From: an uncultured Eubacteriales bacterium
GTDB taxonomy: Bacteria; Bacillota; Clostridia; Oscillospirales; CAG-272
Length of the DNA stretch: 20,558 nucleotides
Assembly (NCBI GenBank): GCA_934365155.1
Contig: CAKRMZ010000029.1
Coordinates: 1 to 20,558, forward strand
Reading direction: 5' to 3'
The notes under the pieces are model-generated. The model was not told where the DNA came from and did not search any database. It saw nothing but the letters and a program-made list of their open reading frames with translations. The translations under genes and the position numbers were made by a program. Position 1 is the first letter of the stretch; each line of letters starts with the position of its first letter. Positions 1-6,630 of this stretch are shown here, in pieces.

Positions 1-1
1 C

Positions 2-1105
2 CATTGCCCGCATTGCGGTATGGTTGGTGTCCCCTATGAAGAACTGCCGCTGAAATTGCCCGAGATGGAAAATTTTGCTCCCGGCGAAGGCGGAGAAAGT
101 CCGCTGGCTAAGGTGGATTCGTTTGTTCATTGCAAATGCCCGAAATGCGGTGCAGACGCAAAACGCGAAACCGATACGATGCCGCAGTGGGCAGGTTCTT
201 CATGGTATTTCCTCCGTTATTGTGACCCGCATAATCCGAACGCACTGGCCTCCAAAGAGGAACTGAAGTATTGGATGCCGGTGGATTGGTATAACGGCGG
301 TATGGAGCACGTTACGCGCCATATGATTTATTCAAGATTTTGGCATCGATTCCTTTATGATATCGGAGAGGTCCCGGTAGAGGAGCCTTATGCCAAACGT
401 ACGGCACAGGGCTTGATTTTGGGTCCGGACGGCGATAAGATGAGTAAATCCAAAGGAAACGTTGTGGACCCGAATGATGTTGTGGATGAGTACGGAGCCG
501 ATGTTCTTCGCTTATATATACTTTTTATGGGCGATTATGCCTCTGCTGCTCCTTGGAGTGAAAGCAGCGTAAAAGGCTGTAAACGCTTTATGGACAGAGT
601 CGCTGCGCTTTCTGATATTGTCAAAGGCTCCGGCGTTACTCCCGCCTTGGAGGTTCCGTTCCATAAAACAATCAAAAAGGTTTCTGCGGATATTGAAGAT
701 ATGAAATTCAACACCGCAATTGCAGCACTGATGAGCTTGCTGAATGATATATATGAGCATGGCTCCTTAACGCGTGATGAACTGTTGATTTTTGCAAAGC
801 TTCTTTGCCCGTTTGCACCGCATCTTTGTGAAGAACTGAACCAATTTTTAGGCGAAAAACCGTTCTTGTCCATGGCGGCATGGCCGGAGTATGATGAAGC
901 GAAAACAAAGGACGATACGGTTGAGATCGGGGTTCAGGTGAACGGAAAACTCCGTTCATCGTTAAAGCTTTCCGTTACGGCAAGCAAAGAGGAAGCTTTG
1001 GCTTTGGCTAAGAGCGATGAAAAGGTTGCGGGCTTTCTTTCGGGAAAAACAATTGTCAAAGAAATTTTTGTTCCCGGACGCATTATCAACATTGTAGTTC
1101 GTTAA
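2..1105 (+). CDS. leuS: Leucyl-tRNA synthetase, C-terminal part (5' end outside window)
   Basis: Class I aminoacyl-tRNA synthetase that attaches leucine to tRNA-Leu in the cytoplasm. The reading frame is open from base 2 (HCPHCG...), so the ATG at base 20 is internal and the N-terminal part of the gene lies off the left edge. Visible features are the zinc-knuckle cysteines (CPHCG, then CKCPKCG about 35 residues later), the MPQWAGSSWYFLRYCD segment, the PVDWYNGGMEH segment and the class I signature KMSKS at about bases 439-453. A C-terminal anticodon-binding helical domain and the small terminal domain (IGVQVNGKLR...) follow and end normally at TAA 1103-1105. The retained part is about 367 residues of a family usually near 800-850. 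A strong terminator follows 12 bases later, so leuS ends its transcription unit. Identification is firm. Confidence 0.97.
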   Translation, partial: HCPHCGMVGVPYEELPLKLPEMENFAPGEGGESPLAKVDSFVHCKCPKCGADAKRETDTMPQWAGSSWYFLRYCDPHNPNALASKEELKYWMPVDWYNGGMEHVTRHMIYSRFWHRFLYDIGEVPVEEPYAKRTAQGLILGPDGDKMSKSKGNVVDPNDVVDEYGADVLRLYILFMGDYASAAPWSESSVKGCKRFMDRVAALSDIVKGSGVTPALEVPFHKTIKKVSADIEDMKFNTAIAALMSLLNDIYEHGSLTRDELLIFAKLLCPFAPHLCEELNQFLGEKPFLSMAAWPEYDEAKTKDDTVEIGVQVNGKLRSSLKLSVTASKEEALALAKSDEKVAGFLSGKTIVKEIFVPGRIINIVVR

Positions 1106-1117
1106 ACAAATGCGGCA

Positions 1118-1154
1118 AAAGAACCGGCGCCTTCGGGCGACCGGTTCTTTTTTT
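1118..1154 (+). terminator. Intrinsic terminator of leuS
   Basis: Ten-base arms at 1118-1127 (AAAGAACCGG) and 1141-1150 (CCGGTTCTTT) enclose a second short CGC/GCG pairing around a CTTCGG-type loop. The right arm runs straight into a T tract ending at 1154. It sits 12 bases after the leuS stop and separates leuS from the SpoIIQ-like gene. Confidence 0.9.
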
Positions 1155-1257
1155 GGCACGATTGAGTCAAAGGCTCCGGTTTTGCAAGGAATTTTAACCC
1201 GTTTTTACGAACAGCCGGCAAATTTTTTGTATAAAAAGACATTTTTATATTTTATTT

Positions 1258-1286
1258 GAATAAGCACTATCGCTTTGGAAAAACTA
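1258..1286 (+). promoter_or_regulatory. Candidate sigma-F-type promoter for the SpoIIQ-like gene
   Basis: GGAAAAACTA at 1277-1286 matches every fixed position of the forespore sigma-F -10 consensus GGNRANANTW. GAATA at 1258-1262, 14 bases upstream, resembles the -35 consensus GYWTA except at its second base, and the spacing is one or two bases shorter than usual. No comparable TTGACA/TATAAT pair was found in this gap. Transcription would start about 50 bases before the ATG at 1343. B. subtilis spoIIQ is known to be sigma-F dependent, which makes the match more meaningful. It remains a consensus match read by eye. Confidence 0.5.
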
Positions 1287-1342
1287 ACGGTGTAGAACTC
1301 TTATATCTCTGAACAGTATTCAAATAAAAAGGAGCCAATACA

Positions 1343-2083
1343 ATGAATATCAAACAAAAAAAGAAAGCCGTTAACTCCGGGCTTTATGTCGTGCTGGCAT
1401 TAATGATTGTGACAATTACAGTGATAAGCATTCTTACTCTCACGGCAAAACGGGGAAAAGATTCCGATATTCCGAGTCCGTCGCGTGAGCCGTTAAGCAC
1501 AAGCGCAAAACCGAACGTTTCTTCCAACACAAAAGAAACTAAGGACATCCCGCAAGGCAGCACGGCGGACACAAAAAATACTCAACCGGACTCTCCGGAC
1601 AGCAAAGCCGGCGAGGTGCTGGAGCCGGTAACGCCGCCGGAGCCGGTTTATGTAATGCCGGTGAACGGACATGTTTCAAAGGATTTCAGTGACAGCGTAT
1701 TAATATACTCGCTTACAATGGACGATTACCGTGCGCATATGGGTATTGATATCTGCGCGCCGGTTGGCAGCCAGGTGTCTGCGTTTTCAGACGGAAATAT
1801 TACGGATGTATATGATGATCCGATTTGCGGAACAACTGTTGTAATCAGTCATGCGGACGGAATGACGTCATATTATATGAATTTGCAAAAGGATTTGCCG
1901 GGTGAAATCAAAGTCGGAAAATCCGTCAAGGCCGGCGATGTTATCGGCGGAATCGGCGAAACCATGATTACCGAAATTTCCGATGCTTCCCATCTTCATT
2001 TTGAATTGCGGCGCAACAATGAATATGTGAATCCGATGGACTATCTGACAAGCTTTACGGGCGTTGTGGATTACACGGAATAA
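1343..2083 (+). CDS. spoIIQ: SpoIIQ-like M23 (LytM) membrane protein
   Basis: 246 residues with a short basic cytoplasmic N-terminus, one membrane helix (about 13-34), a Ser/Thr/Pro/Lys linker (about 36-102) and an M23 LytM domain (about 103-236). The zinc ligands are present: H132 and D136 (HMGID) and H219 in HLHFEL, with H217 beside it. The catalytic His of the usual YxHL segment is replaced by N180 (YYMNL). The final part of the domain has a short insertion (TMITEISDASHLHFEL) like the one in B. subtilis SpoIIQ, which also lacks a canonical residue at the YxHL site. In the family, SpoIIQ is made in the forespore, pairs with mother-cell SpoIIIAH across the engulfing membranes and helps engulfment. 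AAGGAG lies 8 bases before the ATG, and a sigma-F-like promoter precedes it. The alternative is a generic single-pass M23 endopeptidase. Assignment is good but not certain without an alignment. Confidence 0.75.
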   Translation: MNIKQKKKAVNSGLYVVLALMIVTITVISILTLTAKRGKDSDIPSPSREPLSTSAKPNVSSNTKETKDIPQGSTADTKNTQPDSPDSKAGEVLEPVTPPEPVYVMPVNGHVSKDFSDSVLIYSLTMDDYRAHMGIDICAPVGSQVSAFSDGNITDVYDDPICGTTVVISHADGMTSYYMNLQKDLPGEIKVGKSVKAGDVIGGIGETMITEISDASHLHFELRRNNEYVNPMDYLTSFTGVVDYTE

Positions 2084-2126
2084 GGATTGAAAAATACCGA
2101 ATTACGAAAGCTCATATTTGCAAAGA

Positions 2127-2164
2127 AAAAGGGTTTGCGTCTGAACCAAGCCGCAAACTCTTTT
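2127..2164 (+). terminator. Probable terminator of the SpoIIQ-like gene
   Basis: Thirteen-base arms at 2127-2139 (AAAAGGGTTTGCG) and 2152-2164 (CGCAAACTCTTTT) pair with one G-U wobble and a 12-base loop. The 3' side gives four Ts, then GCTTTATA, so the U tract is weak. It lies about 45 bases after the stop codon and before the secG promoter. Confidence 0.6.
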
Positions 2165-2193
2165 GCTTTATATAGGATTTTTCCGGATTTGTA

Positions 2194-2222
2194 TTGATTT
2201 TTTCCGAAACTTATGCTAAAAT
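2194..2222 (+). promoter_or_regulatory. Sigma-A-type promoter for secG (and probably rnr)
   Basis: TTGATT at 2194-2199 and TAAAAT at 2217-2222 are separated by 17 bases. A TG one base before the -10 (ATGCTAAAAT) adds an extended -10 element. It follows the terminator of the preceding gene and sits 58 bases upstream of the secG ATG. Confidence 0.65.
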
Positions 2223-2279
2223 TTAAATACTTGTTTAAAAAACGATTTTTATTTGAGCATAGAGCTTTGGAGGTTTAAT

Positions 2280-2684
2280 ATGGCAGAGATCATTTTAGGC
2301 ATTATATTGCTGATTGCGGCAGTGTTTTTGGTGGTAGCGGTTTTGAAACAGCAGGGTAAATCCAAAAGCTTGTCCGGTACTATTTCGGGTGGGTCCTCAG
2401 AAACCTTTTTCGGAAAAAACAGATCAAAAGCGGCAGATAAAAAGCTTTCGTTCTTTACTGCAATTGTTGCCGTCTTCTTTGTCGTGATTGTAATTATTGC
2501 TTATGTGATTCAACCCGAACCCGATAAATCCGGTGCTTCTTCCGATACTGGCAGTTCCGCTGTTACGGAGTCGGGAACTTTGGATTCCGCTTCCGATACA
2601 ACGGCAGACACTTCGGCTGATACTTCGGATTCTTCTTCCGATACAACAGCAGATACGTCCGCAACGGATGATACAGCAGCATAA
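2280..2684 (+). CDS. secG: Preprotein translocase subunit SecG with an acidic Ser/Thr/Asp tail
   Basis: Small membrane subunit of the SecYEG protein-export channel. The protein is 134 residues: helix 1 (about 3-22), a cytoplasmic loop with the family signature GGSSETFFGKNR (about 37-48), helix 2 (about 57-77), then a 55-residue tail made almost only of S, T, D, A and G, with the unit SDTTADTS occurring at 105-112 and 120-127. Canonical SecG is about 75-80 residues and ends soon after helix 2, so the tail is an addition; with the known double-span topology it would lie outside the membrane. The start at 2280 is set by GGAGG at 2269-2273; a TTG 27 bases upstream keeps the frame open but has no reason to be the start. 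secG next to rnr is a conserved Firmicutes arrangement. The family call is firm; the role of the tail is unknown. Confidence 0.93.
   Translation: MAEIILGIILLIAAVFLVVAVLKQQGKSKSLSGTISGGSSETFFGKNRSKAADKKLSFFTAIVAVFFVVIVIIAYVIQPEPDKSGASSDTGSSAVTESGTLDSASDTTADTSADTSDSSSDTTADTSATDDTAA
2591..2656 (+). repeat. In-frame imperfect direct repeat in the secG tail
   Basis: TTCCGATACAAC at 2591-2602 recurs at 2636-2647. Each copy is followed by GGCAGACAC or AGCAGATAC, so about 21 bases repeat with few changes at a 45-base (15-codon) interval. The repeat keeps the reading frame, so slippage or recombination would change tail length without breaking the gene. Confidence 0.6.
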
Positions 2685-2700
2685 TCGACATACATATTTT

Positions 2701-2745
2701 AAACCGCCCCATGGAATGTTTTCCCGGAGCGGTTTTCATTTTTTT
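2701..2745 (+). terminator. Hairpin with U tract between secG and rnr
   Basis: Arms AAACCGC (2701-2707) and GCGGTTT (2729-2735) can extend inward by a couple of C-G pairs and are followed by CATTTTTTT ending at 2745. The rnr ribosome binding site GGGAG (2746-2750) begins directly after the T tract. I saw no promoter between this hairpin and rnr, so rnr would depend on read-through, an unseen promoter, or regulated termination. Confidence 0.75.
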
Positions 2746-2756
2746 GGGAGAATCGA

Positions 2757-4814
2757 ATGAAAAGAAAAAATAAAAAATATTACAGAAAAAGCAAAGCGTC
2801 GCTGACATCTCGTGCACAGAAAAGAAAAGGCATATCCTCAGCACAGATTATAAAAGGAATTGTACAGTTTACACGGCACGGATATTGCTTTGTTGAGCCG
2901 GATCCGGACTATCTCGAAGCAGCCGGCGGCAGAGTTTTTATTCCTCCGAGAAAAGAAGCGGGAGCGCTTCACGGAGACCGTGTGACTGTGCTGTTGACGA
3001 AACCGGCCTCTGTTTCTCAGGATGCGCGCTCGGCCGAAGGAATTATTCGGTCGATCGATATGCGTGCACAAAATGAATTCGTTGCCGAATTGCATGCGGT
3101 GCCGCCGCGCAAGCCCGGCAGACGCTTATATTACCGTGCGGTTCCGGTCGATTCGCATTATCAATTTTTGATCGGTATTGATGCGGAGGATGTTTTGGAT
3201 GCCAAAGACGGCAGCCAGGTGCTGGTGCGCGTGCATAAATTTCCGACGGCTCACGGAGATATGGCTGTCGGCAGCGTAGTTCGTGTATTCGGCGAAACGG
3301 AAAATTACCGAACGCATTATGATGTCGTCTTGTTTCAAAATAATGTCCGAACGGAATTCCCCGATTCGGTGATACAGGATTCGGAGTATTCGGCAAAATA
3401 CCCGATTACGGCAGAGAACCGAAGAGATTTACGGGATCGGATTATCTTTACCATTGACAGTGAAACAGCAAAGGATTTAGACGATGCGATTTCCATTGCG
3501 CGCACATCCGCAGGATATGAACTCTCGGTTCATATTGCGGATGTATCGCATTATGTACGCGGTGGTTCCGCAACAGACCGAGAAGCATTTTTGCGGGGAA
3601 CGAGCATTTATTTTATCGACCAAGTGGTTCCCATGCTCCCGAAGGTATTGTCAAACGGCGTCTGTTCATTGGACGGCGGCGTTGATCGCTATGCCTTGTC
3701 CGCTACAATCCAATTGGATTTTGCAGGCAATATTACCGGCTGTGAATTGTATAAATCAATAATCAATTCAAAAATCCGAGGTGTTTATTCCGAATTGAAC
3801 GATATTGTTCAAAACGGAGAGGCATCGCCTTTCTTTGAAAAATACCGGATTTTATATCCTGATGTATATCCGACCATGTTAGAGCTTTATCACATTCTGG
3901 AAAAGCGCTCGGCGCAAAGAGGCGCTTTGGAGCTTGAAACCTCAGAACCGATCATAGTACTCGGAGAAGACGGTATGCCGGTGGAAATTGTTCGCCGCAC
4001 GCGCGGGATCAGTGAACGCTTAATTGAACAGTTTATGCTGGTTGCCAATGAGGCGGTTGCCGGTTGGCTGTTGAAGCAGCATTTGCCGGGCATTTTTCGT
4101 GTGCATGCCGCTCCGCCCCCAGAGGCAATGGATATATTTTTGCGTTTTGCATATAATCGCGGCTACGATGTGACGGGTCTTTCCGGAGAATCGGTTCAAT
4201 CACACGATATCGAAAAAATATTACGCAGCGCCGAGAAAAAAGGAGAACTTGAGATTATATCTTCTATTTTGCTGCGTTCGCTTTCAAAGGCGGAATATTC
4301 GGATCATTGCGAATTGCACTTCGGCTTGGCAATTAAACATTATTGTCATTTTACCTCGCCGATTCGGCGCTATCCCGACCTTTCCGTGCATCGGATTATT
4401 TCTGCATATCTTGACAATCCTTCGACAGAAAAAATTTCACAGCGATATCGCAAATTTGCCGCTGAAAGCGCAAAACAGTCCAGCGCATGTGAAATTCGTG
4501 CCTTAACGGCAGAGCGGGATATTGATGATTTGTATCGCTGCCTGTTTTTATCCAAGCGGATCGGACAAGAGGCAAACGGTATTGTGTCCGGCATTATTTC
4601 TTCCGGCTTTTTTGTAAGGCTTGAGGATACATGCGAAGGCTTTGTGGCACTTTCCTCCCTTGAAGGCTATTATGTTTTTGAATCGGAGGCTTTGCGGCTC
4701 CGTTCAAAATCACATACGATCGAAATCGGAAATTCTGTTCGTGTTCGTATTGATTCGGTTAATATTAATGAACGGCTTTGCGATATGTCGGTTACAAGTT
4801 TCCTAAATAATTGA
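2757..4814 (+). CDS. rnr: Ribonuclease R (RNB-family 3'-5' exoribonuclease)
   Basis: 685-residue processive 3'-5' exoribonuclease that degrades structured RNA and takes part in RNA quality control and rRNA turnover. After about 30 very basic residues come an OB/cold-shock domain (about 33-80, IKGIVQFTRHGYCFV...HGDRVTV), a second OB region, the RNB catalytic domain (about 220-560) and a C-terminal S1 domain (about 602-680). The four metal-binding aspartates are visible as D234, D240, D242 and D243 in the segment TIDSETAKDLDDAIS, with the same spacing as in E. coli RNase II. The winged-helix region that many RNase R proteins carry before the first OB fold is not apparent, which explains the short length. 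GGGAG lies 6 bases before the ATG. smpB, often the next gene in this operon, is absent here. The family call is firm; RNase R rather than RNase II is preferred from the basic N-terminus, S1 domain and the secG neighbour. Confidence 0.95.
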   Translation: MKRKNKKYYRKSKASLTSRAQKRKGISSAQIIKGIVQFTRHGYCFVEPDPDYLEAAGGRVFIPPRKEAGALHGDRVTVLLTKPASVSQDARSAEGIIRSIDMRAQNEFVAELHAVPPRKPGRRLYYRAVPVDSHYQFLIGIDAEDVLDAKDGSQVLVRVHKFPTAHGDMAVGSVVRVFGETENYRTHYDVVLFQNNVRTEFPDSVIQDSEYSAKYPITAENRRDLRDRIIFTIDSETAKDLDDAISIARTSAGYELSVHIADVSHYVRGGSATDREAFLRGTSIYFIDQVVPMLPKVLSNGVCSLDGGVDRYALSATIQLDFAGNITGCELYKSIINSKIRGVYSELNDIVQNGEASPFFEKYRILYPDVYPTMLELYHILEKRSAQRGALELETSEPIIVLGEDGMPVEIVRRTRGISERLIEQFMLVANEAVAGWLLKQHLPGIFRVHAAPPPEAMDIFLRFAYNRGYDVTGLSGESVQSHDIEKILRSAEKKGELEIISSILLRSLSKAEYSDHCELHFGLAIKHYCHFTSPIRRYPDLSVHRIISAYLDNPSTEKISQRYRKFAAESAKQSSACEIRALTAERDIDDLYRCLFLSKRIGQEANGIVSGIISSGFFVRLEDTCEGFVALSSLEGYYVFESEALRLRSKSHTIEIGNSVRVRIDSVNINERLCDMSVTSFLNN

Positions 4815-4839
4815 CAAATTTCTTTTTTTGCAGTAAAAT
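4811..4839 (+). promoter_or_regulatory. Consensus sigma-A promoter overlapping the rnr stop codon
   Basis: TTGACA at 4811-4816 is a perfect -35 and contains the rnr stop codon TGA (4812-4814). After exactly 17 bases comes TAAAAT at 4834-4839. The expected transcription start is near 4846, only about two bases before the first in-frame ATG (4848), so that ATG would be nearly leaderless. This supports initiation at 4872. Confidence 0.75.
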
Positions 4840-4871
4840 TTAAAATCATGGCTTGTAAACGGAACTTGAGT

Positions 4872-5483
4872 ATGAATGAAAAAATCAAAATTTCTAAATT
4901 GATTATTGTAGAAGGAAAATACGATAAAATAAAATTATCATCCCTTCTGGATGCAGACATTGTGACGACGGACGGATTCGGAATTTTTAAGGATCTTGAA
5001 AAACGGGAATGGATCCGCCGATGCATCATGCAAAAGGGAGCGATCGTTTTAACCGACAGTGATGATGCCGGTCTCTTAATTCGCAACCACATTCGAAATA
5101 TTGTGGGCGCATCCGGCCTTGAGCATGTGATTCATTTGTATACCCCTTCGGTTGTGGGAAAAGAACGAAGAAAAAAGAGATCTTCTAAGCAAGGCCTTTT
5201 GGGTGTGGAAGGAATTGAAGCAGAAATTTTGAGAGAGCTGTTTTTGCCGTTTTCGGAAAACGCTTTGATTTCCGAGCCGTCCCGAAAAATCACCAAGACG
5301 GATTTTTTTGAGGATGGCTTGTGCGGCGCGGAGGGGAGTGCCGATAAGCGGCGGGCCTTAATCCGGTATTTTTCTTTGCCGGAGAATTTAACGGCAAATG
5401 CGCTTTTGGAAGCACTCAATATGTTATATTCCTATGATGATTATAAAGCGGCATTGCATACGATTTTGGAGGAAGTTCAATGA
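4872..5483 (+). CDS. rnmV: RNase M5-like TOPRIM protein (5S rRNA maturation)
   Basis: 203 residues from ATG 4872. The N-terminal TOPRIM domain has the catalytic Glu in VEGKYDK (E14) and the metal-binding DxD in LTDSDDAG (D62, D64), followed by the RNase M5-type segment GLLGVEGIEAEIL and a C-terminal helical region. RNase M5 processes precursor 5S rRNA in low-GC Gram-positives. The upstream ATG at 4848 would add eight residues (MACKRNLS), but it sits almost on the predicted transcription start and has no ribosome binding site; 4872 has GGAA seven bases upstream. Next to rnr this makes a small RNA-processing neighbourhood, although it has its own promoter. The last four bases overlap the next gene (ATGA). 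Some M5-like TOPRIM proteins are not proven 5S nucleases, so the exact substrate is inferred. Confidence 0.8.
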   Translation: MNEKIKISKLIIVEGKYDKIKLSSLLDADIVTTDGFGIFKDLEKREWIRRCIMQKGAIVLTDSDDAGLLIRNHIRNIVGASGLEHVIHLYTPSVVGKERRKKRSSKQGLLGVEGIEAEILRELFLPFSENALISEPSRKITKTDFFEDGLCGAEGSADKRRALIRYFSLPENLTANALLEALNMLYSYDDYKAALHTILEEVQ

Positions 5484-5914
5484 TACAGTGGACTAAAAAA
5501 ATGTTTAAAAAATATCGTGAGTCCATTTCATATTTGTTTTTCGGCGTAGTAACTACCGTTATAGACTTTGCGATATTTGAGACACTTTGTTATTTTTACG
5601 GAAAAGATCATGTATTGGTAATCAATATTATTGCATGGTGCGGCGCGGTGTTGTTTGCATATGTTACGAATAAATTGTTTGTTTTTGAAAGCCGCAGCTG
5701 GGAAAAGAAAGTTGTGCTATCGGAATTCGGCTCCTTTATTTCCGCACGGTTGATTTCTTTGCTGATTGCGGAAGCGATATTGTCTATTAATAAGCTGTGG
5801 CCGATCAGTGTTACAATTTTAAAGATTATTTCGCAGATTGTGGTTATTGTCTTTAACTTTGTTGCCTCCAAATTGGTTATTTTTCGAAAAGATTCTCAAA
5901 AAAAAAGAAAGTAA
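5480..5914 (+). CDS. GtrA-family membrane protein
   Basis: 144 residues with four membrane helices (about 14-36, 44-66, 80-101, 106-130) and a basic C-terminus (KKRK). The paired pattern ISYLFFGVVTTVIDFAIF ... AYVTNKLFVF ... NFVASKLVIF, with N-K near the ends of helices 2 and 4, is typical of GtrA-like proteins. The family is linked to moving or handling undecaprenyl-phosphate-linked sugars for cell-surface glycosylation. The start codon overlaps the stop of the RNase M5-like gene (ATGA), so the two are translationally coupled and co-transcribed, though no functional link is evident. No glycosyltransferase gene lies next to it, so the substrate is unknown. Confidence 0.85.
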   Translation: MIQWTKKMFKKYRESISYLFFGVVTTVIDFAIFETLCYFYGKDHVLVINIIAWCGAVLFAYVTNKLFVFESRSWEKKVVLSEFGSFISARLISLLIAEAILSINKLWPISVTILKIISQIVVIVFNFVASKLVIFRKDSQKKRK

Positions 5915-5943
5915 AGAGGAATAAAACATCCTCTTTACTTTTC
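5911..5943. terminator. Bidirectional terminator between gtrA-like gene and the convergent gene
   Basis: Perfect ten-base arms GTAAAGAGGA (5911-5920) and TCCTCTTTAC (5929-5938) with an 8-base loop. T-rich TTTTCTTTC follows on the + strand. The A-rich run before the left arm (5899-5910) gives a T tract on the - strand, so it can end both the + unit and the - gene at 5977-6465. Confidence 0.85.
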
Positions 5944-5976
5944 TTTCATCGGATTCATTGATCTTTATTGTTTTGT

Positions 5977-6465
5977 TTATCTTTTGCGTCCGTCTTGCTT
6001 TGCCATCAGTGCGATAATAATGATAATAATCAATATAGCGACAACGACTGCAATGATAAGCGCGATGGTTTTTCCGACAGAGCTTTCCGATACATTTTCC
6101 ACATCGGAGCTGTTTCGGTCGGATGTATTTTCACCGCTGGCCTTATCGCTGTTATAATCGGTTAAATTATCATTTGTGGTGGAAATACCGTCTGTATCGT
6201 CAAGGCCGTTACTATTCATACCGTTCGAAGCTGAATCCAGCATGCCGCTGTGCGGACTTATACTGTCGCCCATCAGCATATCATCGTCTTTTGAACGCTG
6301 AATATTGCCGTTTCCGCCTAAATCACCGTTATTTGCCATGTCGTTGTTGATGTTTTCCACATAAGCAAAAGCAGAAACAGAAAATAAAACACATACAAAC
6401 AAAAAAATACTGATCCACAGTAAACGAGCATACATATTGCATGCAATTGTGTTTTTATTTTTCAT
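5977..6465 (-). CDS. Secreted, C-terminally membrane-anchored low-complexity protein, unknown function
   Basis: 162 residues that I cannot assign to a family. It starts with a basic stretch and a hydrophobic signal segment (about 12-34) ending in SAFA, with a plausible signal peptidase cut after A34. A polar Asn/Asp/Ser/Gly-rich linker of about 95 residues follows, with no cysteines or visible domain. A second helix (about 132-154), very rich in Ile and Val, and a short basic tail KQDGRKR complete it. This predicts a type I membrane protein whose exported part is a disordered linker; the C-terminus would stay in the cytoplasm. AAAGGAA upstream of the ATG supports the start and makes a genuine gene more likely than a chance open frame. 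It lies alone, convergent with the GtrA-like gene and divergent from the RNHCP gene. Confidence 0.7.
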   Translation of the reverse strand: MKNKNTIACNMYARLLWISIFLFVCVLFSVSAFAYVENINNDMANNGDLGGNGNIQRSKDDDMLMGDSISPHSGMLDSASNGMNSNGLDDTDGISTTNDNLTDYNSDKASGENTSDRNSSDVENVSESSVGKTIALIIAVVVAILIIIIIIALMAKQDGRKR

Positions 6466-6630
6466 TATTCTATTCCTTTCTGCCTGAGCAAAGGATACAT
6501 TGCCGGTAAAAATTGCAACATATGAAAATAAGTGCCGAATTTTTTATGGGCATGTAACTTTGCTTTATTATTATTTCCTGATGAAAAACAAAAACAAGTG
6601 GGAAATTTTTTTAATTTCGGAGAAATCAAA

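Noticed and set aside
535..873. Antisense open frames over leuS, rnr, polA, the M23 genes and the synthetase gene
   Set aside because: They have no ribosome binding sites or recognisable domains and overlap genes with clear family identity; they are shadows of the coding strand.
20..1105. ATG at base 20 as the start of the leuS gene
   Set aside because: The frame continues upstream to base 2 with LeuRS zinc-knuckle residues (HCPHCG); the ATG is internal to a truncated gene.
2253..2279. TTG at 2253 as the secG start
   Set aside because: GGAGG lies between it and ATG 2280 and the family N-terminus begins at 2280.
4815..4871. smpB or tmRNA next to rnr
   Set aside because: The gap after rnr holds only a promoter and a short leader; no tRNA-like or SmpB-like sequence is present.
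6532..6630. N-terminal extension of the RNHCP gene from ATG 6532
   Set aside because: The extension is not family-like and the GGAG at 6618-6621 fits ATG 6631.
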